In this document: piece by piece, positions 17,079 to 26,061 of the stretch
Layout of the letters: the number at the start of each line of letters is the position of its first letter
Position numbering within the stretch: the stretch's first letter is position 1
From: CAZTII01 sp964613305
GTDB lineage: Bacteria > Bacillota_I > Bacilli_A > Erysipelotrichales > Erysipelotrichaceae
Length of the DNA: 52,308 nt
Assembly (NCBI GenBank): GCA_964613305.1
Contig: CAZTII010000005.1
Location: 1-52,308 of the forward strand
Direction of reading: 5' to 3'
Translations under genes and position numbers: made by a program
Notes under the pieces: generated by a model
Told to the model about the DNA's origin: nothing
Database searches by the model: none
What the model saw: only the letters and a program-made list of their open reading frames with translations

Positions 17079-18137
17079 ATGAAGAAGAATAATTTCAGTA
17101 CACAAGTCGATCTTAGTAAATTTACCCTTGTTTCTGAGGAGGAAAAAGCGCAAATTGTTCAAATGCGTGAATCGACAACATTTTGGAAAGATGGATTTAA
17201 GCGATTAAGTAAAAATAAAATTGCGATGACTTGTATTACTATTATAATACTTATTATATTGATTGCCATTTTTGTTCCAATGTTTTGGCCATATTCGTAT
17301 GATCAAATGCTTGGTATTAAACAAGGTGTAGGTGTTGATGCATCGTATAATAATTTATTACCATTTCAATTTGGTGAAACGGAAAAACAATTGATTGCGC
17401 AAGGTCAAAAAATAATGCCTCATCTTTTTGGTACGGACGATCAAGGTCGTGATTATTTTATTCGTGTTATTTATGGTACACGTATTTCTTTGTTTGTTGG
17501 TGTTTTCGCTAGTACGGTTGTATTAGTGATTGGGTTATTTTATGGTTCAGTTTCAGGATATTTTGGTGGTAAGGTTGATTTAATTATGATGCGTATCGTT
17601 GATATTATTTATAGTTTACCAGATATGTTGATTATTATTTTATTGTCGGTTGTATTTAAACAAGTATTGACACCAATTATTAAAGGAACGTTTTTAGCTA
17701 AATTAGGTGTTGGTATGATTTCTATCTTTATTGTGTTTGCTTTATTGTATTGGGTAAGTATGGCGCGTCTTATTCGTGGGGAAATCTTATCTCTTAAACA
17801 ACAAGAATATATTTTAGCAGCTAAATCAATGGGTGCTAAACCAAGTCACATCATTCGTCGTCACTTACTTCCTAACTGTATGAGCGTTATTATTATTTCA
17901 ACGTGTCTACAAGTTCCTAGTGCTATTTTTACGGAGAGTTTCTTAAGTTTCTTAGGCCTTGGTGTTAGTATTCCCATGCCTTCCTTAGGATCTCTTGCAT
18001 CAGCGGCATTGGACGCAATTTATTCATATCCTTATCGCTTAATTATTCCAGCAATTATGATTTGGTTAATCGTATTATCATTTAATTTGTTTGGGGATGG
18101 CTTACGTGATGCCTTTGACCCTAAACTTAGAAAGTAG
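17079..18137 (+). CDS. oppC: Oligopeptide ABC transporter permease OppC
   Basis: Second membrane subunit of the importer, 352 residues. The cytoplasmic N-terminus (about 50 residues) leads into a first helix TCITIIILIILIAIFVPMFW. The long extracytoplasmic loop ends in HLFGTDDQGRDYFIRVIYGT, the OppC/DppC hallmark. The coupling motif is EYILAAKSMGAKPSHIIRRH, and the C-terminus GDGLRDAFDPKLR is typical. I choose ATG 17079, eleven bases past the oppB stop, because AGGGGGA (17066-17072) is spaced for it; TTG codons at 17073 and 17076 are too close. It would pair with OppB to form the translocation pore. Confidence 0.94.
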   Translation: MKKNNFSTQVDLSKFTLVSEEEKAQIVQMRESTTFWKDGFKRLSKNKIAMTCITIIILIILIAIFVPMFWPYSYDQMLGIKQGVGVDASYNNLLPFQFGETEKQLIAQGQKIMPHLFGTDDQGRDYFIRVIYGTRISLFVGVFASTVVLVIGLFYGSVSGYFGGKVDLIMMRIVDIIYSLPDMLIIILLSVVFKQVLTPIIKGTFLAKLGVGMISIFIVFALLYWVSMARLIRGEILSLKQQEYILAAKSMGAKPSHIIRRHLLPNCMSVIIISTCLQVPSAIFTESFLSFLGLGVSIPMPSLGSLASAALDAIYSYPYRLIIPAIMIWLIVLSFNLFGDGLRDAFDPKLRK

Positions 18138-18142
18138 GTAGC

Positions 18143-19144
18143 ATGATGAGTGAGCATTTACTCGAGGTTAATAACTTACAGACATCGTTTTTCTTGCCTG
18201 TAGGTGAAGTAAAAGCAGTGAATAATGTATCATTTACTTTGGATAAAGGGGAAATATTAGGTATCGTTGGTGAATCTGGTTCAGGAAAATCAGTAACGGC
18301 GTATTCTATTTTACAAATATTATCTAGTCCAGGTAAAATTGTTGGTGGTAGTGTTAAATTACAAGGTCAAGAATTAATTGGTTTAAAAGAAGCAGACCTT
18401 AGAAAAATTCGTGGTGCTAAAATTTCGATTATTTTCCAAGATCCAATGACGTCATTAAATCCAGTGTATTCTATTGGTAATCAATTAGTGGAAGCGATTA
18501 TGTTGCATACACCATTACGTGGTACTGAAGCAGAGGCTAGAGCGGTTGAAATATTGACGCAAGTTGGTGTGAATGAACCTCAGAAACGTTTAAAACAATA
18601 TCCATTTGAATTTTCAGGCGGTATGCTTCAACGTGTTATGATTGCGATGGCCCTTGTTTGTGAACCTGATGTGTTGATTGCGGATGAGCCAACAACGGCT
18701 CTTGATGTGACGATTCAAGCGCAAATATTGGAGTTGATGAAAGAGTTACAAAAGAAATTAGGAATGGCTATTATTTTAATTACTCATGATTTAGGGGTAG
18801 TTGCGGATATGTGTAGTAAAATTCAGGTGATGTATGCCGGACGTGTTGTTGAACGTGGTACTGCGGAAGAAATATTTTATTCGCCTAAACATGAATACAC
18901 AAAAGGTTTATTACGTTCTATCCCCAATATTAATAATCATGGTCGCTTAGTTCCTATTCAAGGAACTCCGGTTGATTTATTGAATTTACCGAAAGGTTGT
19001 TCGTTTTCTCCGCGTTGTAGTAATTGTATGAAAATTTGTTTAGAAGAGTATCCTGAAGAAATGTCTTTCACTTCAAGTCATCAAGCTAGATGTTGGATGA
19101 ATGTGAAAGAGTTAATGGAGAAAGGAGGCTTGAAGGATGAGTAA
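18143..19144 (+). CDS. oppD: Oligopeptide ABC transporter ATPase OppD
   Basis: First of the two ATPase subunits that power peptide import, 333 residues. Walker A is GESGSGKS, the signature is FSGGMLQRVMIAMAL, and Walker B is DVLIADEPTTALD. The C-terminal oligopeptide/dipeptide domain has four cysteines (GCSFSPRCSNCMKIC and a later RCW) of the kind that can hold an iron-sulfur cluster in this family. Two adjacent ATG codons (18143, 18146) can serve as start; AGTAGG at 18133-18138 slightly favours the second. It overlaps oppF by eight bases. Confidence 0.94.
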   Translation: MMSEHLLEVNNLQTSFFLPVGEVKAVNNVSFTLDKGEILGIVGESGSGKSVTAYSILQILSSPGKIVGGSVKLQGQELIGLKEADLRKIRGAKISIIFQDPMTSLNPVYSIGNQLVEAIMLHTPLRGTEAEARAVEILTQVGVNEPQKRLKQYPFEFSGGMLQRVMIAMALVCEPDVLIADEPTTALDVTIQAQILELMKELQKKLGMAIILITHDLGVVADMCSKIQVMYAGRVVERGTAEEIFYSPKHEYTKGLLRSIPNINNHGRLVPIQGTPVDLLNLPKGCSFSPRCSNCMKICLEEYPEEMSFTSSHQARCWMNVKELMEKGGLKDE

Positions 19145-20153
19145 GAGTAGTGATATACTAATAGAAGTCAATAATTTAAAAGAGTACTTTCCTATTACAA
19201 CAGGTTTTGGTAAATCAATTCCATTAAAGGCGGTGGATGATGTTTCTTTTTACATAAGAAAAGGGGAAACATTAGGTCTTGTTGGTGAGTCTGGATGTGG
19301 TAAAACGACATGTGGTCGAACGATTATGCAATTGTATAAAAAAACTGGTGGAGAAATTATTTTTAAAGGTAAAAAGATTGAAGATAAAGAAAGTGTAAAA
19401 CAATTCTTATCAAAGACGTCGATGGTTTTTCAAGATCCATATTCAAGTTTAGATCCACGTATGACAGTTGGTGATATTATCGCTGAACCGTTGGATGTGG
19501 CAGGGCTTGTAAAAACAAAAGAGCAACGTGATGAAAAAGTGAAACAGCTAATGACATTGGTTGGCTTATCTAGTGAACATGCGACGCGTTACGCTCATGA
19601 ATTTTCTGGTGGTCAGCGTCAACGTATTGGTATTGCTCGTGCATTAGCGATTGATCCAGAATTTATTATTTGTGATGAACCAGTTTCGGCACTTGATGTT
19701 TCTATTCAAGCACAAATTATTAATACTTTTGAAGATTTACAAAAAGAGTTAGGATTGACGTATTTATTTATTGCGCATGATATACTTGTCGTTAAACATA
19801 TTTCAGACCGTATTGCGGTGATGTATTTAGGAAAATTAGTTGAAATTGGTGATGCGGATGATATTTTCTATAACGCTGTTCATCCATATACAAAATCATT
19901 ATTGTCAGCGGTTCCTATTCCTGATCCTAAAACGATGGAAACAAAAAAACGAATTGTGTTGCAAGGAGATATTCCTTCTCCATTAAATGCACCTAGTGGT
20001 TGCCCATTTAGAACACGTTGTGCTTATGCTCAAGAAAAGTGTGCTAAAGATGTGGTGGCGTTAGAAGATATTGGTAATGAACATTCAGTGGCGTGTCATT
20101 TCTGGAAAGAAATTAAAAATGGTACGCTGAAGGCAAAATCAACATTGGTTTAA
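19137..20153 (+). CDS. oppF: Oligopeptide ABC transporter ATPase OppF
   Basis: Second ATPase subunit, expected to form a heterodimer with OppD (338 residues). Walker A is GESGCGKT, the signature FSGGQRQRIGIARAL and Walker B EFIICDEPVSALD. The C-terminal domain has CPFRTRCAYAQEKC followed by a final Cys-His, so the four-cysteine pattern is complete. AAAGGAGG at 19121-19128 lies within the end of oppD and is well spaced for ATG 19137, so translation of the two ATPases is coupled. The next gene, oppA, follows after 39 bases with its own ribosome-binding site. Confidence 0.94.
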   Translation: MSKSSDILIEVNNLKEYFPITTGFGKSIPLKAVDDVSFYIRKGETLGLVGESGCGKTTCGRTIMQLYKKTGGEIIFKGKKIEDKESVKQFLSKTSMVFQDPYSSLDPRMTVGDIIAEPLDVAGLVKTKEQRDEKVKQLMTLVGLSSEHATRYAHEFSGGQRQRIGIARALAIDPEFIICDEPVSALDVSIQAQIINTFEDLQKELGLTYLFIAHDILVVKHISDRIAVMYLGKLVEIGDADDIFYNAVHPYTKSLLSAVPIPDPKTMETKKRIVLQGDIPSPLNAPSGCPFRTRCAYAQEKCAKDVVALEDIGNEHSVACHFWKEIKNGTLKAKSTLV

Positions 20154-20192
20154 ACTGAAAAAGTTTAGATAGATACAGAAAGGGAGAGAAAC

Positions 20193-22004
20193 ATGAAAAA
20201 ATTATTTAAAGTTTTAACATGTTGTTTAGTAGCTACGTTACTACTTGCTGGTTGTGGCGAGAAAAAACCAGAAGCGTCTACTGACAACAAAACTCAAGTT
20301 CAAGGTTATACTTGGGCACAAACGTATGATGCTTTAATTGCTAAAATCAAATCAACATCAGATGCAGAAGCGCGTTTTAAAATGATGCATGAAGCTGAGG
20401 ATATGTTAATGAAAACAGGAGCAATCACACCTGTTTATAACTATACTCAATCATTCCTTGTAAAACCATCATTAACAAACTACTATGCATCACCTTTAGG
20501 ATACAAAGTATTCTCTTATGCTCTTAAAGATGGTAAAGCTGGAGGAACTACTACAATTATTTTAGCTAGTGAACCTGCTACTCTTGACCCAACACTTAAC
20601 AGTGCAATGGATGGTGCTACGTATGCAGCAATGTCTTATTCTGGGTTAATGGGCTTCTTACCAGATGAAAAAGGCGAATTTAAATTATTACCTGACTTAG
20701 CTGCTGATTTCCCTAAAGTTGAAAAACTTGATGGTGAAAAAGTTTCGTATACATTCACTCTTCGTGATGGTTTAAAATGGTCAGATGGTTCTGAATTAAA
20801 AGCTAGCGATTTCGTTTATGCTTGGAATCGTGCCGTTGATCCTAAAACAGCTGCTGACTATGCTTACTTATATGAAGGTATTGATGGTTATGCTGATGCA
20901 ACTTCAGGTAAAGGCACATTAAATTTAAAAGCGGATGATGCTGCTAGAACATTTACTGTTGTTTTAACTGTTGATTGTCCTTATTTCTTAGATTTATGTG
21001 TATTCCCAACATTCTTACCAGTAAAACAATCAAGTGTTGAAGCTAATCCAGATGCTTGGGCAAGTGAGCCTAAAACAGCGATTAGTACCGGTGCTTACAA
21101 ATTAGTTAAAAAAGAAACTGGTAAACAATTAGTATATGAAAAGAATGAACATTACTGGAATGCTAAAAATGTTACAATGAAAACAGTAGTATTCGCATTA
21201 TCTGATGATGATGCAGCAAGTTTAGCAAACTACAAAACGGGAAGTTATGATTTCACTTCATCATTTCCAAGTGGAGAAGTTAAAACTCTTCGTGAAACGT
21301 TAGGTTCTGAATTTGTTACAATGCCTAACCTTGGAACATACTACATTGGCTTCAATGTTAATGATCCAGTATTTAAAGATTTCACTGAACCTCAACGTGA
21401 ACAAATTCGTTTAGCATTAGGTTTATTAATCGATCGTAACAACATCGTTGAAAATATTACTCAAACTGGTCAAACTCCAGCTGCAGGATTTGTTGCGAGT
21501 GGTATTTTTGAAGCAGATAGAAAAACTGAATATGTTACTAAAAATGGTTTCAACCGTGATGGTAAAGGTTACTTCAATACTGCAAAAGATGCGTATGCTG
21601 ATAACTGTAAACAAGCTGTTGAAATGTTGAAAAAAGTTGCGGATGAGTCAGGTAAGTTCACTTACAAGACTACAGGTGATGTGACTATGTTTGAAGGCTT
21701 CCCAACAATTCCTTACTTATTAAATAATGGTACAGGACATGTTAAAGTTGCTCAATACTTACAAGGTGTATACAAGAGCTATGGTATTGACTTTACAATT
21801 GATGCTCAAGAATGGGCTGTATTCTTAGCTACTCGTAAAGATGGTAACTACTCTGTAGCACGTAATGGTTGGATTGCTGACTACAACGATCCAATTAGTT
21901 TCCTTGATATGTGGACTTCACAATCTGGAAATAACGATTGTCAATTCGGTAAAGGTGACCATGCAAACTACGCTGGTTACGAAATGCCAGCAAGCTTAAA
22001 ATAA
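20193..22004 (+). CDS. oppA: OppA-like peptide-binding lipoprotein, apparently circularly permuted
   Basis: Extracytoplasmic peptide-binding lipoprotein of the SBP_bac_5 family (603 residues) serving OppBCDF. A signal peptide ends in the lipobox LLAGC (Cys21). Residues about 44-110 (TYDALIAKIKSTSDAEAR ... HEAEDMLM ... ITPVYNYTQSFLVKP ... SPLGYKVF) look like the segment that normally ends OppA proteins. The usual OppA start (TTTIILASEPATLDPT) only appears at about residue 119. The protein then stops at GWIADYNDPISFLDMWTSQ plus about 27 residues, just where relatives continue into YDALIAKA. This is best explained by relocation of the C-terminal segment to the N-terminus. Ribosome-binding site AGGGAGAG precedes the ATG. 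It is the last gene of the operon. Confidence 0.9.
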   Translation: MKKLFKVLTCCLVATLLLAGCGEKKPEASTDNKTQVQGYTWAQTYDALIAKIKSTSDAEARFKMMHEAEDMLMKTGAITPVYNYTQSFLVKPSLTNYYASPLGYKVFSYALKDGKAGGTTTIILASEPATLDPTLNSAMDGATYAAMSYSGLMGFLPDEKGEFKLLPDLAADFPKVEKLDGEKVSYTFTLRDGLKWSDGSELKASDFVYAWNRAVDPKTAADYAYLYEGIDGYADATSGKGTLNLKADDAARTFTVVLTVDCPYFLDLCVFPTFLPVKQSSVEANPDAWASEPKTAISTGAYKLVKKETGKQLVYEKNEHYWNAKNVTMKTVVFALSDDDAASLANYKTGSYDFTSSFPSGEVKTLRETLGSEFVTMPNLGTYYIGFNVNDPVFKDFTEPQREQIRLALGLLIDRNNIVENITQTGQTPAAGFVASGIFEADRKTEYVTKNGFNRDGKGYFNTAKDAYADNCKQAVEMLKKVADESGKFTYKTTGDVTMFEGFPTIPYLLNNGTGHVKVAQYLQGVYKSYGIDFTIDAQEWAVFLATRKDGNYSVARNGWIADYNDPISFLDMWTSQSGNNDCQFGKGDHANYAGYEMPASLK

Positions 22005-22011
22005 TGGATTA

Positions 22012-22043
22012 AGAGATGATATCGTTGATATCATCTCTTTTTT
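22012..22043 (+). terminator. Intrinsic terminator after oppA
   Basis: AGAGATGATATC (22012-22023), loop GTT and GATATCATCTCT (22027-22038) form a perfect 12-bp stem followed by a T run. It starts eight bases after the oppA stop, so no hidden downstream OppA tail is being missed. Confidence 0.93.
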
Positions 22044-22056
22044 AGTTATTGAACGA

Positions 22057-22075
22057 TAACGATATTTAATCGTTA
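22057..22075 (+). repeat. Palindrome upstream of the V-ATPase promoter
   Basis: TAACGAT, ATTTA, ATCGTTA is a 19-base perfect inverted repeat ending seven bases before the -35 box of the V-ATPase promoter. A further AACGAT at 22052-22057 repeats the left arm directly. The symmetry and position suit a transcription factor operator. The regulator is unknown. Confidence 0.5.
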
Positions 22076-22081
22076 AAAACG

Positions 22082-22110
22082 TTGAAAAGCATAGTAAAGA
22101 GGACTATACT
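22082..22110 (+). promoter_or_regulatory. Promoter of the V-ATPase operon
   Basis: TTGAAA (22082-22087), 17-base spacer, TATACT (22105-22110): five of six matches in each hexamer. It lies after the oppA terminator and about 29 bases before the first start codon. The TTG in the -35 box is in frame with the first gene but cannot be its start. Confidence 0.75.
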
Positions 22111-22138
22111 TTTTAAGGTATCTAGAGGGAGAATGTCA

Positions 22139-22450
22139 ATGGAAATAGAAGATTTAAGAATTTTGATTGAAAATGATCGTAATTCTAGGGATAGAGTTGA
22201 ACTAGCTCATCGTAAGAAATTTGAAGTGAAAGCACGACTTCATCAAGCTAAGGATGATTTAAGTGATGAATATTGGAAACAAGCAAAGAGTAGAGTAGAA
22301 CAGCGAAGATTTGAATTAGATGCTGAAATTATTGCGAATGAAAAGAATAATGAACTTGATTTTGAAAAAGCTAAAGCTGATTTAATTGATAAATTTAATG
22401 ATAATAAAGAACAATGGATTAATGACATTATACTTAAGTGTTGGATGTAG
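22139..22450 (+). CDS. ntpF: V-type ATPase peripheral-stalk subunit (NtpF/AhaH-like)
   Basis: A 103-residue, highly charged, almost wholly helical protein (KKFEVKARLHQAKDDLSDEY, then QAKSRVEQRRFELDAEII), with no membrane segment. Size, coiled-coil character and first position in the operon fit the small stalk subunit that pairs with subunit E to hold the catalytic head. Sequence alone is too repetitive to be diagnostic, so the call leans on context. I start at ATG 22139, because GAGGGAG (22125-22131) is spaced for it; ATG 22133 is too close. The next gene follows after nine bases. Confidence 0.7.
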   Translation: MEIEDLRILIENDRNSRDRVELAHRKKFEVKARLHQAKDDLSDEYWKQAKSRVEQRRFELDAEIIANEKNNELDFEKAKADLIDKFNDNKEQWINDIILKCWM

Positions 22451-22459
22451 AGGTTTATT

Positions 22460-23482
22460 ATGAGTAAAACAGAAATAGCTTTAAGTACTAAAGCGAAAGC
22501 GATGTTTTCTAAACGATTGACACTTGATGATTATAAAAATCTTTCGGCGATGAAATCGATTGGTGATATTGCATCGTATTTAAAAAAGAATACGTATTTT
22601 AGTACGATTTTAGAAGGAATTAATGAAAAAGGAATTCATCGAGGTCAGTTAGAATCGCTTATCCGCTATGACTTGTTTAAACGTTTTTCAAGTTTAATTC
22701 GTTATGGTGGTAGTAATGGTTATCAACGTATTGTGGTGATGAATTTAGAAATTGACCAGTTATTGGCGTGTATTCGCTCGTTTGCCAGCGATGATCGATT
22801 TGCTTTTATGGAAAAAATACCACCATTCTTAGATGCGACGACATCTTTTTCTATGGTTGGATTATTAAAGGTAACAGAGTTTAGACAGTTAGTCGATTAT
22901 TTAGATCATACTATCTATCACGATGTTTTATTACCGTTTGCCGCACAAAAAGAATTTGATTATACACAAGTGGAAGCTGCTTTAAACAAACTTTATATTG
23001 ATTCCATCAATAAGCTATTGGATGAACAACATCGTAATAGTTGTACTACTGAAGTAAGAAAATTATTAAATTTAAACGTTGAATTAAAAAATATCACTAA
23101 AATTTATCGCTTAAAGAAATATTTTAAGGCATCAAATGAATTAATCCATTCGCTGATTGTACCTGTTCGCTACAAATTAAGTACTCATCAAGTTGAGGAA
23201 TTAATTTCGACAGTGAAACCGGATGAAATGATGGATTATTTACAATCGATATCATATAGCTCGAAGGTGAATAAAACGGACTTTGTTAGTATTGAACAAT
23301 ATACAAACTTTGTTTATTATTATCACCATCACCATTCATTATTGTTTGATAATCATCCTGATGTAGTCTTGTTGTCATACATGGCTTTATCAGAAATTGA
23401 AATAGGTAACATTGTCGATATTATTGAAGGTGTGCGTTATCGTATTTCACCAGAAAAAATATTGAAATTATTAATTGTGTAG
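22460..23482 (+). CDS. ntpC: V-type ATPase subunit C
   Basis: Subunit C (d in other naming) is the funnel-shaped socket that joins the central rotor shaft to the membrane ring. The 340 residues are helical with several characteristic segments: KNLSAMKSIGDIASYLKKN near the start, LYIDSINKLLDE in the middle, and a C-terminal SEIEIGNIVDIIEGVRY(R) that is typical of the family. A run of four histidines (YYYHHHHS) occurs near residue 290 and is of no obvious function. Its 3' end comes 13 bases before the subunit I start. In Enterococcus the C gene follows E; here it is second in the operon. Confidence 0.9.
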   Translation: MSKTEIALSTKAKAMFSKRLTLDDYKNLSAMKSIGDIASYLKKNTYFSTILEGINEKGIHRGQLESLIRYDLFKRFSSLIRYGGSNGYQRIVVMNLEIDQLLACIRSFASDDRFAFMEKIPPFLDATTSFSMVGLLKVTEFRQLVDYLDHTIYHDVLLPFAAQKEFDYTQVEAALNKLYIDSINKLLDEQHRNSCTTEVRKLLNLNVELKNITKIYRLKKYFKASNELIHSLIVPVRYKLSTHQVEELISTVKPDEMMDYLQSISYSSKVNKTDFVSIEQYTNFVYYYHHHHSLLFDNHPDVVLLSYMALSEIEIGNIVDIIEGVRYRISPEKILKLLIV

Positions 23483-23495
23483 AAGGGAAGTTTGT

Positions 23496-25307
23496 ATGTC
23501 AATTGAAAAAATGAAGTTTGTCACTGTTTCTTCGACAAGCGATGATTTTGAACTGATGATGCTTCAAGGAGTTCAATCGGAGTTGTTTCATCCAGAAAAG
23601 GCGTCTTCCATTGTTAATAGTGTGAATGAAGGAAGAGTCTTATCGATTTCGGATGAGTTAGTGGATGCGTATCATTCACTTTCAACGATTGCGACTCGTT
23701 TTGGTATTTCTTTGCCACCTGAAGAATATACTGGACCATCATTTCGAAAAAGTGATATCTTTGCCTTCATCTCTGAAGTTGAAGAAAGAATTAAAGTGTT
23801 AGGAGATAGTAATGATTTAGGAATATTGAGTAGTGATGATGAAATAGCATTAGAGAAATTAAGGGAACTTGATTTTAAAGCTATTCATGAATGTCAATAC
23901 ATCACTTTTTCATTGGGTCGATTACCAATTCAAAACATTAATAAATTAGAACTATTGGATAATGAAACATTTGATTATGTTGTGCTACATCAAAATGCTC
24001 ATTATCAATGGATTGTTTATGTAACATCTAATTCTTTTGCGAAAGAGGTTAAAAAGATTTGGGATACTTTATATTTTGAAAAGATTATAATTCCAGCTGT
24101 TGACCGTAAAAAAATCGTTTGTCAATTTTCAGATACATTAGGTAATATGTTAGGATTTACTAAAAATAGAGTTGATATTGTAGATTATTATCAATATATT
24201 GCGATTATCGATGATAAATACACATTGAATGGTTTTGTAAGGGAAAGAGATATTGAAGCGTTTAAACAACAATTTGATTCGCTATCGGTTACTTTTACAT
24301 TAAATGAAAGTGATTTAAAACCACCTACATCGCTTAAAAACAATTGGTTTTTTAAACCATTTGAATTGTTTGTGGAAATGTATAGTTTACCATCCTACAA
24401 TGAAATTGATCCAACGGTATTTCTTGGTATTACATATAGCTTTTTGTTTGGTTTGATGTTTGGTGATGTTGGTCAAGGATTATTGTTAGCTCTTATTGGT
24501 TTTATCGGGGAAAAGAAAACGAATAATCGGTTATTAGGAATTATTGGTCGAATTGGACTTTCATCAATATTCTTCGGTTTTTTATTCGGTTCTGTCTTTG
24601 GTTTTGAAGAAGTATTAAATCCTATCCATCAGTCACTCTTTCATGTTCCACATAAATTGTTTGAAGTGATGGATGGCTCAAGTACGATGACATTATTAAT
24701 TGCGGCGGTTATCATTGGTGCTATCTTGATGATAACAACGATGTTAATGCGTATGGTCATTATGTTTAAACAGAAAAAGATGGCGGAAGTGTTGTTTAGC
24801 CATAATGGATTAGCTGGATTAGTGTTCTATAGTTATTTATTAGCTGGAATGGCATGTTCGATGATTGGTGCACCATCCATCTTTAAACAACCTTATTTAA
24901 TTTTCTTTGTTTATGTACCAATCGCATGTTTCTTCATGAAAGAGCCACTTACCAGTTACTTGGCGCACGAAAAGATGACACCACATCAAGGGTGGGGCAA
25001 TTTCTTTTTGGAAACTTTCTTTGAAGTGTTTGAAATATTATTAAGCTTTGTGGCAAATTCTTTATCTTATTTACGTGTTGGTGGCTTTATTTTAAGTCAT
25101 GCGGGTATGATGTTGGTTGTTATGACATTAAATGCCATGGTAGGTAAAGCAGGGTTTTTAGTCATAGTCCTTGGAAATTTATTTGTTGTTTGTTTGGAAG
25201 GATTAATTGTTGGCATTCAAACATTACGTTTACAGTATTATGAAATGTTCTCTCGTTACTATGTAGGTGGCGGAAGAAAATTTGTTAGTTTATCACAAGA
25301 TAATTAG
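23496..25307 (+). CDS. ntpI: V-type ATPase subunit I
   Basis: Subunit I (a in other naming) is the membrane stator that provides the ion half-channels facing the c-ring. The protein has 603 residues from ATG 23496 (GAAGGGAAG at 23482-23490). The N-terminal half of about 300 residues is soluble (IEKMKFVTVSS). The C-terminal half has about seven membrane helices, beginning at TYSFLFGLMFGDVGQGLLLAL, which is diagnostic. SLSYLRVGGFILSHAGM near residue 525 holds the conserved Arg that acts against the c-ring carboxylate. An in-frame TTG at 23475 overlaps ntpC and lacks a site. Confidence 0.95.
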   Translation: MSIEKMKFVTVSSTSDDFELMMLQGVQSELFHPEKASSIVNSVNEGRVLSISDELVDAYHSLSTIATRFGISLPPEEYTGPSFRKSDIFAFISEVEERIKVLGDSNDLGILSSDDEIALEKLRELDFKAIHECQYITFSLGRLPIQNINKLELLDNETFDYVVLHQNAHYQWIVYVTSNSFAKEVKKIWDTLYFEKIIIPAVDRKKIVCQFSDTLGNMLGFTKNRVDIVDYYQYIAIIDDKYTLNGFVRERDIEAFKQQFDSLSVTFTLNESDLKPPTSLKNNWFFKPFELFVEMYSLPSYNEIDPTVFLGITYSFLFGLMFGDVGQGLLLALIGFIGEKKTNNRLLGIIGRIGLSSIFFGFLFGSVFGFEEVLNPIHQSLFHVPHKLFEVMDGSSTMTLLIAAVIIGAILMITTMLMRMVIMFKQKKMAEVLFSHNGLAGLVFYSYLLAGMACSMIGAPSIFKQPYLIFFVYVPIACFFMKEPLTSYLAHEKMTPHQGWGNFFLETFFEVFEILLSFVANSLSYLRVGGFILSHAGMMLVVMTLNAMVGKAGFLVIVLGNLFVVCLEGLIVGIQTLRLQYYEMFSRYYVGGGRKFVSLSQDN

Positions 25308-25316
25308 GAGGAAATT

Positions 25317-25742
25317 ATGTTATCGTTAAGTGAAATGATGTTACCACTACTAGCTGTTGTTCTAGTGCTTTGCCCTTTATATTTTTTAGTTAAAAACCCA
25401 GGGAAAAATGCAAAATCGAAATTATTAGGTCAAATTGGAATGTTTGTTGGTGTATTTTTACTCACTTTTATAACTCAATGGAATGTTTCGGCAGAAACAG
25501 TGATGGCAACTTCGATTGATGGAACAATGGCTCAAGGCTTAGGTTTTGTGGCTGCCGCTCTATCAACTGGTTGTTCAAGTATTGGTGCTGGTATTGCCGT
25601 TGCTGCGGCTGCACCAGCTGCGATTGGCGCTATTTCAGAAAACAGTGATAACTTTGGTAAAGCGATGATCTTCGTTGCCTTAGGTGAAGGTGTTGCGATT
25701 TACGGATTATTAATTTCTATCTTGATTATGAACAAACTTTAA
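25317..25742 (+). CDS. ntpK: V-type ATPase proteolipid subunit K
   Basis: Subunit K (c) forms the rotating ion-carrying ring. The 141 residues have four membrane helices, but only the second hairpin shows the Gly/Ala-rich rotor pattern (LSTGCSSIGAGIAVAAAAP and FVALGEGVAIYGLL). The carboxylate is Glu in LGEG near residue 126. The first hairpin (LPLLAVVLVLCPLYFLV and QIGMFVGVFLLTFITQW) lacks a carboxylate and rotor glycines and may be a leader-like anchor. Coupling ion is uncertain: Tyr five residues after the Glu is seen in sodium rings, but the full sodium ligand set cannot be assigned by eye. TAGGAGG precedes the ATG. Confidence 0.92.
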   Translation: MLSLSEMMLPLLAVVLVLCPLYFLVKNPGKNAKSKLLGQIGMFVGVFLLTFITQWNVSAETVMATSIDGTMAQGLGFVAAALSTGCSSIGAGIAVAAAAPAAIGAISENSDNFGKAMIFVALGEGVAIYGLLISILIMNKL

Positions 25743-25743
25743 T

Positions 25744-26052
25744 ATGAAACTATTTTGTATAAGTGACAACATTGATACACAGATGGGATTACGTTTAGCT
25801 GGTATTGAAAGTGTTGTTGTTCATAAACGAGAAGAAGTATTAGAAGTTTTAAATAAAAAATGTCAAGATAAAGAAATAGCGATTATATTGTTAACGACTA
25901 AAATCGTTAATACGTGTCCAGAAGTAATTTCTTCCTTAAAATTATCGATGTCACGACCATTGTTGGTAGAAATACCTGATCGTCACGGTACGCTAAAAAT
26001 TGGTGAGACGATTGATAATTACATTAGTGAAGCAATTGGATTTAAACTGTGA
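25744..26052 (+). CDS. ntpG: V-type ATPase subunit F (NtpG)
   Basis: Subunit F (NtpG in Enterococcus) is a small Rossmann-like protein that binds the central shaft D. The 102 residues show the family pattern: FCISDNIDTQMGLRLAGIES at the start, KEIAIILLTTKIVN in the middle and LLVEIPDRHG before the C-terminal helix. The ATG is one base past the ntpK stop, so its translation likely depends on ntpK. It precedes the subunit E gene, whereas in Enterococcus and streptococci F follows C. Confidence 0.9.
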   Translation: MKLFCISDNIDTQMGLRLAGIESVVVHKREEVLEVLNKKCQDKEIAIILLTTKIVNTCPEVISSLKLSMSRPLLVEIPDRHGTLKIGETIDNYISEAIGFKL

Positions 26053-26061
26053 GGTAGATAA

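Noticed and set aside
23315..23345. Histidine run in V-ATPase subunit C as a metal site
   Set aside because: Four histidines in a row arise from repeated CAC/CAT codons and no other ligand pattern surrounds them.
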